A stretch of 11,045 nucleotides of DNA from Candidatus Gallibacteroides avistercoris. Lineage in GTDB: Bacteria > Bacteroidota > Bacteroidia > Bacteroidales > CHK158-818. Below, piece after piece: positions 1 through 6,149 of the stretch. Each line of letters opens with the position of its first letter. Within the stretch, counting starts at the first letter, position 1. The stretch is taken from positions 1 to 11,045 of the forward strand of contig DVNA01000168.1 in the NCBI GenBank assembly GCA_018714665.1, written 5' to 3'. A program made the translations under genes and the position numbers. Under the pieces are notes generated by a model. The model was given only the letters and a program-made list of their open reading frames with translations, was not told where the DNA came from and ran no database searches.

Positions 1-15
1 TGATATGTAAAGAGC

Positions 16-1677
16 CTATCGGGTTAATTCTGTCAGATTCTGAGGTAGATAGAATGTATTAGTGCGGTCTACGTATACGATTACGGAGTTCAGTTGTTCC
101 TCTTTTCCATCCACTTTAATGATATTGGTAAAGGGTTGTATTTCTATTTTCTTTTTTCCGTTTACGATTAAAGTGGGGTTCCCGTTCTCTTCTGCCGGGA
201 TAATTTCGTAATCCATTCCCTTGAATACGTCGTAATGCTTGGCAAACAAGGAGGCAGTCAGGTTGTCGAGCTCTCCGCCAACCCCCAACAAGTTACACAG
301 CAGGTGATTGACTTCGATGTTGTCAATCATTCCTAATTGCAGGTTTTCTTTCGGGTGATAGGCAGCCAAGAACAACTCTTCTGCTGTATGTCCGCTTGTC
401 GTGAATCTGACGGTAGAACGAGCTGTGATAATGTCTGAGATTAATCCGGTTAAAGAATTGTTGTATAGTACATTATCCTCTTTTTTGTCTTTCCGTTGGT
501 CCTTCGGGATGGGGCTTTTGTCGTATCCCTTGCAGTTGTAGAAAGCGTCAATCTCTTTATCGGTTAACCGGATGCCTCCATATTCTTTGAAGATTTCAGG
601 AAGCTCTTCGGCCGGACGGCTGTTTACTATTTTGGCCAGGCCTGCTGCCGTGCGTTTGAAACCGCTCAGGGTTTTGAATAACCGGGTTTTTGAATAGCTG
701 CTTCCTCCCGTGATGGAGGGACCTCCTGTCCCGTGGTCTGGAACAATGATAATGGCTGTTTCTCCGTTTTTCTTGGCAAAATCCAATGCTACGCCGCACG
801 CTTTGTCAAACGCCAGAAAATCGGAAAATAATCCTACCGGATCGTTTCCATGGCCGGCATGATCCACCAGGCTGCCTTCTACCATCAAGAAAAATCCGTT
901 TTCGTTTTTGGAGAGTTTTTCGATAGCTTTTGCGGTCATTTCTGCTAACGACGGTTGTTCTTCGGGGTTCCTGTCGAGGTCGTATTCCATCTCTCCCTTG
1001 CCGAACAATGCCCACATTTTATTCCCTTCGTATGAGCGGAATCCTTTCAGGTCGTCTTTGAATACGCCATACCCGTTGTTTTTCAGAAAGTTCTCTCCTT
1101 CTTCATTCAAATAGGAGGTGCCTCCGCCTAATACTACATCTACCTTGTTGTGTACCATTTGCGGGGCAATGTTTTTGTAGTTGCCTCTTTGATAGCTGTG
1201 CGAGGCACAGTCTGCGGGAGTAGCATGAGGAAATTCGCAAACGAAGACCAATCCGGTAGCTTTGTTCTTTAAGATACGGGATGCTTCCAGTACGGTTGCC
1301 AACGGTTGAAACGCCTTGTCGGGATCAACCGGATAAATGTCATCATTCCCGGCACTGTACGGGTGTGTAGAGACAAATCCGGCAATGCTGGGGTATCCTG
1401 TCATGTAACAGGAGGTGGTGGGTGCCGAGTCGCCTACGGGGCCGTTTGAACAGAAAGAGCGTACGGTTCCGCAGATATAGGGGTCGATGTTCAAATGCGG
1501 CTTGTCCGGATTTCTGTACCATTGACACCAACGTGCCAATGAAACGGTTTGTAACGATGTCCCGTCCGGGATGAGCAGGATGACATTCTTGACGGGTTTT
1601 ACTTTTTGAATGTCGGTTGCATTTGTTATGCCTACTCCCAAGGAGAATAGCAGTAACAATGAGAGCATCTTTTTCAT
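16..1677 (-). CDS. Secreted alkaline phosphatase (PhoA superfamily), 553 aa
   Basis: Predicted phosphomonoesterase that releases phosphate from organic esters outside the cytoplasm, probably in the periplasm. An N-terminal signal peptide is visible (KK, then a Leu-rich core, cleavage likely near ITNA at residue 20). The metal and catalytic residues of the alkaline phosphatase family can be placed in order: Asp38 (LIPDG), nucleophile Ser84 in GDSAPTTS, His151 and Thr153 in HATPAD, Glu267, Asp272, His273 and His276 in EGSLVDHAGH, Asp314-His315 in VPDHG, and His430 in TSGHTAEE. The pair His151/His273 sits where E. coli PhoA has Asp153/Lys328 and resembles the animal enzymes. About 115 residues separate Asp314-His315 from His430, far more than the roughly 40 in E. 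coli PhoA, and include a Lys/Asp-rich stretch near 391-402. A beta-rich tail of about 120 residues follows. It is the last gene of the minus-strand run, 19 bases after xseB, with no visible Shine-Dalgarno. Family is confident; physiological substrate is unknown. Confidence 0.93.
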   Translation of the reverse strand: MKKMLSLLLLFSLGVGITNATDIQKVKPVKNVILLIPDGTSLQTVSLARWCQWYRNPDKPHLNIDPYICGTVRSFCSNGPVGDSAPTTSCYMTGYPSIAGFVSTHPYSAGNDDIYPVDPDKAFQPLATVLEASRILKNKATGLVFVCEFPHATPADCASHSYQRGNYKNIAPQMVHNKVDVVLGGGTSYLNEEGENFLKNNGYGVFKDDLKGFRSYEGNKMWALFGKGEMEYDLDRNPEEQPSLAEMTAKAIEKLSKNENGFFLMVEGSLVDHAGHGNDPVGLFSDFLAFDKACGVALDFAKKNGETAIIIVPDHGTGGPSITGGSSYSKTRLFKTLSGFKRTAAGLAKIVNSRPAEELPEIFKEYGGIRLTDKEIDAFYNCKGYDKSPIPKDQRKDKKEDNVLYNNSLTGLISDIITARSTVRFTTSGHTAEELFLAAYHPKENLQLGMIDNIEVNHLLCNLLGVGGELDNLTASLFAKHYDVFKGMDYEIIPAEENGNPTLIVNGKKKIEIQPFTNIIKVDGKEEQLNSVIVYVDRTNTFYLPQNLTELTR

Positions 1678-1696
1678 TGTTGTGATGTTTTTTATT

Positions 1697-1912
1697 TTAA
1701 TTGAGATTTTGTGATTCTATTTCTTCGAACATTTTTTTCAGTTCTTCGTCTGTTTCGTACAGTTTTTTCTTGCAAAAGCGTAATAATTCCAGCGAGCGGG
1801 AGGTATATTGTTTCAACTCATCGATTTCGCAATCGCTTTGTTGTAGCTTTTCGGCTATCTCTTCTAATTCAGCCATCGCTTGGCGATACGTTTGTCTCTT
1901 TTTTTCTGTCAT
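1697..1912 (-). CDS. xseB: Exodeoxyribonuclease VII small subunit, XseB, 71 aa
   Basis: Small subunit of exonuclease VII, the cytoplasmic nuclease that degrades single-stranded DNA from both ends to oligonucleotides; several XseB copies bind each XseA chain. The protein has the expected short size and helical hairpin composition. The family pattern is clear: YRQAMAELEEIAEKLQ near residues 9-24, then the acidic CEIDELKQYTSRSLELLRF segment typical of XseB, and a Glu/Lys-rich end. It starts with ATG five bases after the xseA stop codon, as expected for co-translated subunits. No independent promoter is visible. Confidence 0.95.
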   Translation of the reverse strand: MTEKKRQTYRQAMAELEEIAEKLQQSDCEIDELKQYTSRSLELLRFCKKKLYETDEELKKMFEEIESQNLN

Positions 1913-1917
1913 AATCT

Positions 1918-3303
1918 TTACTTTTCTTTTGGGGGAAATACATCCACAGTTTGTACGGTTATTTCACCTTTATTCAACCAGATGGATAGCTTGTCGCCTG
2001 TTGCCAGCTCCTGTGCGCTTTTTACGACCTTGCCATTTTTCAACGTAACCGAGTATCCTCTTTTGAGAATGTTTTCCGGTGAAGAGGCTACAATAAGCCG
2101 CTCTGTATTTTCTAACTCTCGTTTCGCGTTCTCGATATACAGGTTGGTGGTATTCCGAATTTTCTGCCAGATATTTTTCCACCTGTATTTCTCTTCTATC
2201 AGTCGTTTTTCAGACTTGGCCGGTATATGAACGGCCAATTGTGTGATACGGGAACGTTCTGCCTCTATCTTGTTGCGAATTTTTAGGTTGAGACTTTGTT
2301 GCAATCGTTCCAACCGTAGCGTGTCGAGGGTTATTCGCTGTTGTATCAATCGGGATATATCTGATTGATATGCGGTAATCTGTTGTCTCTCCTGCTGTAA
2401 TCGGTTACTGCACAAAGTTAGTATATTTTTTTGTAACAGTTGTAACGAAACGGTGAATTCTGCTGCTTTCCCGATGAGAAATTCGGCGGCGGCCGTTGGC
2501 GTTTTTACCCGCGTATTGGCAACGGCGTCCAATACGGTATCGTCCCGTTCGTGCCCGATTCCGGTAATGACAGGCAGGGGAAATTGTGCCACATGGGCAG
2601 CCAGCAGGTAGCTGTCGAAACAGGAGAGTTCGGAGGTGGCGCCTCCTCCGCGTATGATGACGACGGTATCGAAGAGGTCGGCGTATTCGTACACGCGAGA
2701 GAGGGCGTTTAAAATTGACCTTTCGGCTTGTTCTCCCTGCATGACGGCCGGGAACAGTACCGTGTAAAATCGATAACCGTGGGGGTTGTGTTGCAGTTGG
2801 TTGCAGAAATCGCCGTATCCGGCAGCCGCCGGCGAAGAGATGACGGCAATGCGTTGAGGGGTGGTTGGCCATGTCAACTCCCGGTTCATGTCGATGATGC
2901 CTTCGGCCGTAAGCTGGGCGATTATTCTTTTGCGTTGAAGAGCCAGGTCGCCCAACGTATATTCAGGGTTGATGTTGTGTACCGTCAGGCTGTACCCGTA
3001 TTGCTCGTGGAACGTGGGGCTGACCTCTACCAGTACCTTGATACCGGAGGCGAAGCGTTGTCCGGTGTTGGTCTCAAAATAGGGTTTCAGCAACCGATAG
3101 GTGGCAGCCCAGATCATGCCGCGTGCCTTGGCGATGATTTGTCCCGAGCGGGGTGTCTTTTCGATGAATTCGAGGTAACAGTGTCCCGACGGGTTTTCGT
3201 GTACTTCGCTTAACTCGGCATGTATCCAATACCGTTGGGGAAAACAGGTCTTTAAGGCCTCTTTCACCAGGTTGTTCATTTCATACAGCGAGAGCGTATC
3301 CAT
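1918..3303 (-). CDS. xseA: Exodeoxyribonuclease VII large subunit, XseA, 461 aa
   Basis: Catalytic subunit of exonuclease VII, which acts with XseB in single-stranded DNA degradation during repair and recombination. The N-terminal OB-fold DNA-binding domain spans roughly residues 1-105 (IHAELSEVHENPSGHCYLEF). The catalytic core follows, with VISSPAAAGYGDF near 154-166, the glycine-rich RGGGATSELSCFDS near 218-231, and the conserved PVITGIGHERDDT (His251, Asp254, Asp255) running into TRVKTPTAAAEF. A long Gln/Arg-rich coiled-coil segment covers about 280-405 and is the part known to bind XseB in this family. The C-terminus carries the usual NILKRGYSVTLKNGKVV motif near 411-427. Length is normal for the family. 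The ATG directly follows the stop codon of the S8 peptidase gene (TAG then ATG, no gap), which suggests translational coupling. Confidence 0.97.
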   Translation of the reverse strand: MDTLSLYEMNNLVKEALKTCFPQRYWIHAELSEVHENPSGHCYLEFIEKTPRSGQIIAKARGMIWAATYRLLKPYFETNTGQRFASGIKVLVEVSPTFHEQYGYSLTVHNINPEYTLGDLALQRKRIIAQLTAEGIIDMNRELTWPTTPQRIAVISSPAAAGYGDFCNQLQHNPHGYRFYTVLFPAVMQGEQAERSILNALSRVYEYADLFDTVVIIRGGGATSELSCFDSYLLAAHVAQFPLPVITGIGHERDDTVLDAVANTRVKTPTAAAEFLIGKAAEFTVSLQLLQKNILTLCSNRLQQERQQITAYQSDISRLIQQRITLDTLRLERLQQSLNLKIRNKIEAERSRITQLAVHIPAKSEKRLIEEKYRWKNIWQKIRNTTNLYIENAKRELENTERLIVASSPENILKRGYSVTLKNGKVVKSAQELATGDKLSIWLNKGEITVQTVDVFPPKEK

Positions 3304-4683
3304 CTATTTTTGTGTTTCGAGCTGTCGTTTGGCAGTCAGGTATGCGTTGTAAATATCAGGTATGCCGTATCCTTGCAAGGTGTCGGGGGCGAGCCTGAGA
3401 GAACTGTTGTCGCGGATGAGCTGGATGATCTCCTGGGCCGACAGTTGAGGCAATGCCTGCCAGAGACAGGTGGCCAGCCCGGCCATGATGGGAGTGGCAA
3501 AGGAGGTGCCGTTGGCACGGGTAACGTTTCCGGCCGGATCGGTCGTGGCAGCAGCTGTTCCCAGTGCGACAATGTCCGGTTTGACGCCTCTTTCGTCCGT
3601 ATATCCCGCTCCGCTGAATGTGCTGGGTTGCAGTTGGCTGTCGATGGCCCCGACGGTTAGTATGTTTTTTGCATCGCCGGGGATGGTGATGGCGTGCCAC
3701 TCGCTGGTGTATTCGTTTCCTGCACTGCACAGGATAAGCATCCCTTTCTGAGCTCCTGTTTCGGCCGTCCGGGTGATGAACGATTTGTCGCGTCCCAAGG
3801 TGGATTGGGGTTTGCCCAAGGAGCGGATGTCGTACAGGCTGTATCCTAAGGAACTGGTGATGACATCCACGCCCACACTGTCGGCAAATTCGGCGGCAGC
3901 CGTCCAGTAATCCTCTTCTACGGGGAACTCGGTGTCGGCATCTTCGCTGCGCAACAGCCAGAAGGTAGCCTCGGGGGCAGTGCCTGTCAATACCCCTTTG
4001 TTACGGGCTGCTATGGTGGCCAATACCATGGTGCCGTGTTCATGGGTGAGGAAAAAATCCGACTGAGGCTCTACAAAGTCGTGCGTACCGGCTATCCGGG
4101 AGGGGTCTATCGTGTAGTTTACGTCGGCGTATTTGAATCCGGCATCGATAACCGCGATGGTCATTCCTTTGCCTTTGAATCCGGCTTTGTGCAGTTTTTC
4201 TCCGTTGTGCAGGGCAATCTGCTGTAATCCGGCACCGTAACGGTTCTTCCGATCTTTTTGCTGTTTTTCTTTTCTGATTTTCCCCGAAGATTTTGGCTTT
4301 ACCGGTATAACCTCGGGTTTTACCCATACCAACTTGACGCTGTCCACGAAGGGCAGTGCGGTTATTTTTGCCAGGGCCGAGCTGTCGGCAACCGATACGA
4401 CGGCGGTGTTTTGCCAGCGAGAGGTGGTAACGCATTTTCCTCCCGAGGCTTGTTCGATTTGTGCTATATAGGGGCGATAAACGGGTATGTCAGATATATT
4501 TATGGAAATTTTTTGTCTCTCTCTCCGGGCAATGGATTTTGGGGAAAGGAACACTCGCGGATTGTCCAGCCGGTATTCGCCGGTGGGTTTGTCTTTCAGG
4601 TATACCCTGAATTTGAGGGTTTCTTCTGCTTGCATCAGGGGGATACAGCAGAGAAAGCAGAGTAAAAAAACGAGTTGTCTCAT
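3304..4683 (-). CDS. Secreted subtilisin-family (S8) serine peptidase, 459 aa
   Basis: Predicted exported subtilase. The ATG at 4683 was chosen because it opens a textbook signal peptide (MRQLVFLLCFLCC, cleavage probably after MQA at residue 19) and lies 8 bases past the mnmA stop. The reading frame stays open further upstream, but that part is coded inside mnmA and looks non-biological. Residues about 20-125 form an N-terminal prodomain-like region (RVYLKDKPTGEYRL, FLSPKSIARRERQ, SRWQNTAVVSV), followed by a Lys/Arg-rich linker around 129-148. The catalytic triad is complete: Asp180 (AVIDAGFKYADV), His216 (THEHGTMV) and Ser394 (NGTSFATPIMAGL), with oxyanion Asn323 (CSAGNEY). The protein ends soon after the peptidase domain, and I see no type IX secretion C-terminal sorting domain. 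It is therefore likely periplasmic or outer-membrane associated rather than released. Substrate is unknown. It sits between mnmA and xseA in the same run. Confidence 0.93.
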   Translation of the reverse strand: MRQLVFLLCFLCCIPLMQAEETLKFRVYLKDKPTGEYRLDNPRVFLSPKSIARRERQKISINISDIPVYRPYIAQIEQASGGKCVTTSRWQNTAVVSVADSSALAKITALPFVDSVKLVWVKPEVIPVKPKSSGKIRKEKQQKDRKNRYGAGLQQIALHNGEKLHKAGFKGKGMTIAVIDAGFKYADVNYTIDPSRIAGTHDFVEPQSDFFLTHEHGTMVLATIAARNKGVLTGTAPEATFWLLRSEDADTEFPVEEDYWTAAAEFADSVGVDVITSSLGYSLYDIRSLGKPQSTLGRDKSFITRTAETGAQKGMLILCSAGNEYTSEWHAITIPGDAKNILTVGAIDSQLQPSTFSGAGYTDERGVKPDIVALGTAAATTDPAGNVTRANGTSFATPIMAGLATCLWQALPQLSAQEIIQLIRDNSSLRLAPDTLQGYGIPDIYNAYLTAKRQLETQK

Positions 4684-4691
4684 CTTGTCTT

Positions 4692-5810
4692 TTATTGTAA
4701 ATATTTTTTCCATGTGTTGTATGATGCGATAATACCCCCTCCCAATACTTTGTCGCCTTGGTAAAATACGGCCGATTGTCCCGGTGTAACGGCCGATGCC
4801 GGTTGGTCGAAACGGACAATCAGGTGATTGACGTCGGCAAACGTAATTTTCCCCGGTTGTCCGAGGCTGCGGTATCGGATGCGAATGTCCAGCGGGTTGG
4901 CGGAGAGTAATCCGGGTAGGTCTGGTGTTTGAAACTCTTCCACTACCATTGCCTGACACGCCAGCTCTTCCCGTTTGCCCAACTTGACGGTGTTTTTCTC
5001 CGGATTTATTTTGGTTACGAAAACCGGATAGCCCAAGGCGATGTTCAGCCCTTTGCGTTGTCCGATGGTGTACAGAGGATATCCTTTATGTTTGCCGATA
5101 GGTTTGCCGGTGTTGTCAATGTAATATCCTTCGTGTACCCGTGTGTCAAAGTCCGGGAGATTTTCTCGCAGGAAATCCCGGTAGTCGCTCTCTACGAAAC
5201 AGATCTCCATACTCTCTTTTTTTTGTACTTTTTCCTGGAATCCCCGTTGTAGCACATACTCTTTTATCTCTTGTTTGGTCAGTCCTCCCAACGGGAAAAC
5301 CGTGCGGGAGAGCTCGGCCTGCCCCAACCGCCATAGAAAGTAGGATTGGTCTTTTTTTTCGTCGGCTCCGCAGGCGATGAACAGACGCCCCTTTTCGTCG
5401 CTCTCTATCCGGGCGTAATGTCCGGTTGCTACCCGGTCGCATTGCAGCAGGGTAGCCTGTTCGAGCAGGTATTTCCATTTGAAACGGAGGTTGCATAATA
5501 CGCAGGGGTTGGGGGTACGCCCTTGTAAATATTCGTCGATGAAGTTTTGTACGACCTCTTGTTTGAATGCCTCCCGTACGTCTAATGTATGGTGCTCTAT
5601 GCCTAACCTTTGGGCTAAACTGCGAGCTTCCAGGATGTGCGATGGCTCGGTCTGTCCCTCTTGGGTAAATTGTGCGCGGGTATCCCACATCCGCATGGTG
5701 ATGCCTACTACTTCGTATCCCTGTTCTTGCAGCAGCATACAGGCGGCAGAGCTGTCTATCCCTCCGCTCATGCCCACCAATACCCTTTGGGAAGATTCTG
5801 TTTTTGTCAT
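4692..5810 (-). CDS. mnmA: tRNA-specific 2-thiouridylase MnmA, 372 aa
   Basis: Thiolates the wobble uridine U34 of the tRNAs for Lys, Glu and Gln, using ATP to adenylate the base before sulfur transfer. The PP-loop ATP-binding motif is at residues 15-21 (SGGIDSS). The first cysteine region reads RTPNPCVLCN, giving Cys103 and Cys106 where E. coli MnmA has Asp and Cys. The second conserved cysteine is Cys204 in ESMEICFV. YTIGQRKGLNIALGYPVFV (247-265) is the usual central motif, and a C-terminal beta-barrel ends in AVFYQGDKVLGGGII. The frame can be extended to a TTG at 5834, but that codon lies inside the predicted promoter, and the ATG at 5810 has an AGAGG sequence 9 bases upstream. This is the first gene of the five-gene minus-strand run. 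Family assignment is secure. Confidence 0.97.
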   Translation of the reverse strand: MTKTESSQRVLVGMSGGIDSSAACMLLQEQGYEVVGITMRMWDTRAQFTQEGQTEPSHILEARSLAQRLGIEHHTLDVREAFKQEVVQNFIDEYLQGRTPNPCVLCNLRFKWKYLLEQATLLQCDRVATGHYARIESDEKGRLFIACGADEKKDQSYFLWRLGQAELSRTVFPLGGLTKQEIKEYVLQRGFQEKVQKKESMEICFVESDYRDFLRENLPDFDTRVHEGYYIDNTGKPIGKHKGYPLYTIGQRKGLNIALGYPVFVTKINPEKNTVKLGKREELACQAMVVEEFQTPDLPGLLSANPLDIRIRYRSLGQPGKITFADVNHLIVRFDQPASAVTPGQSAVFYQGDKVLGGGIIASYNTWKKYLQ

Positions 5811-5819
5811 GTCGTTTGT

Positions 5820-5824
5820 CCTCT
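5820..5824 (-). promoter_or_regulatory. Shine-Dalgarno-like site of mnmA
   Basis: On the minus strand this reads AGAGG, 9 bases before the ATG at 5810. Strong Shine-Dalgarno sequences are uncommon in this window, so this one helps decide the mnmA start in favour of the ATG over the upstream TTG. Confidence 0.55.
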
Positions 5825-5831
5825 GATACGA

Positions 5832-5839
5832 CAAAGATA
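5832..5839 (-). promoter_or_regulatory. Promoter -7 element for the mnmA-led operon
   Basis: On the minus strand the sequence is TATCTTTG, an exact match to the Bacteroidetes primary sigma factor -7 consensus TAnnTTTG. Transcription would begin about 4-6 bases beyond it, near 5827, leaving a leader of only about 17 bases before the mnmA ATG. I do not see a convincing TTG -33 element at the usual distance, so the promoter call rests on the -7 match and on its position upstream of the operon. Confidence 0.6.
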
Positions 5840-5989
5840 AAAACCTTTTGGCGGAAAGAAAAACAGTAGGGATAAAAAACGGTATAAAATTCTGGAAGGG
5901 ACAACTTTGTATTGTTTTATTTCCTGTATAATATTTTATAATAGAAAACTTTGTTGATTTTTTATTTTAAAAAGTTTCCAAATTGTTTT

Positions 5990-6006
5990 ATTAAGATATT
6001 CTTAAT
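5990..6006. repeat. Perfect 7+7 base inverted repeat, candidate operator upstream of nrdDG
   Basis: The sequence reads ATTAAGA-TAT-TCTTAAT, a perfect palindrome with a 3-base centre. It lies about 80 bases before the candidate nrdD -7 element. Its size and symmetry fit a dimeric regulator of the CRP/FNR type, but the half-site is not the classical FNR TTGAT, and the region is AT-rich enough for chance palindromes. The role is inferred only. Confidence 0.4.
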
Positions 6007-6058
6007 CAGATTTATATATTTTGTTATGGTTATAAAAGTTATATAAAACAGGCAATTA

Positions 6059-6091
6059 TTGTCATTAATATATATTCTTTTTGTATGTTTG
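6059..6091 (+). promoter_or_regulatory. Candidate promoter of nrdDG
   Basis: TATGTTTG at 6084-6091 matches the Bacteroidetes -7 consensus TAnnTTTG. A TTG at 6059-6061 lies 22 bases upstream, slightly wider than the usual 19-21. Transcription would begin near 6096 and give an AT-rich leader of about 54 bases with no Shine-Dalgarno before the nrdD ATG at 6150. Confidence 0.5.
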
Positions 6092-6149
6092 TAATCTTGG
6101 AAAATAGGGCTTGGATTAAGAAATAACAAACAATAATAAGTAGATAGAT

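Larger units (their letters stand above)
5811..6149. other. AT-rich divergent intergenic region between mnmA and nrdD
   Basis: This 339-base stretch has no credible gene. It separates the minus-strand mnmA run from plus-strand nrdDG. It holds the mnmA -7 element at the left end, a candidate nrdD promoter at the right, two short symmetric inverted repeats (5959-5973 and 5990-6006), and several AT-only runs such as two TATAAT copies around 5927-5942. No tRNA, riboswitch fold or strong terminator is apparent. Confidence 0.8.

Noticed and set aside
2405..2872. 155-residue Arg/His-rich open frame within xseA on the same strand
   Set aside because: Composition is typical of an out-of-frame reading of a real gene; xseA is certain here.
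4838..4845. TACGTTTG on the minus strand inside mnmA as an internal promoter for the S8 gene
   Set aside because: There is no -33 TTG at the right distance, and a few such matches are expected by chance in 11 kb.
4684..4959. N-terminal extension of the S8 peptidase frame by 92 residues
   Set aside because: It overlaps the 3' end of mnmA, is Arg/Pro-rich and unlike any signal or domain, while the internal ATG at 4683 starts a clear signal peptide. Another in-frame ATG at 4713 would put ten residues in front of the signal sequence and overlap mnmA.
5811..5834. Eight extra residues of MnmA from a TTG start
   Set aside because: The TTG lies within the predicted -7 promoter element, and the ATG at 5810 has a Shine-Dalgarno-like sequence.
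6092..6118. TAATC...GATTA inverted repeat in the nrdD leader as a riboswitch or hairpin
   Set aside because: Only five pairs with a 17-base loop; too weak to support a structured RNA.
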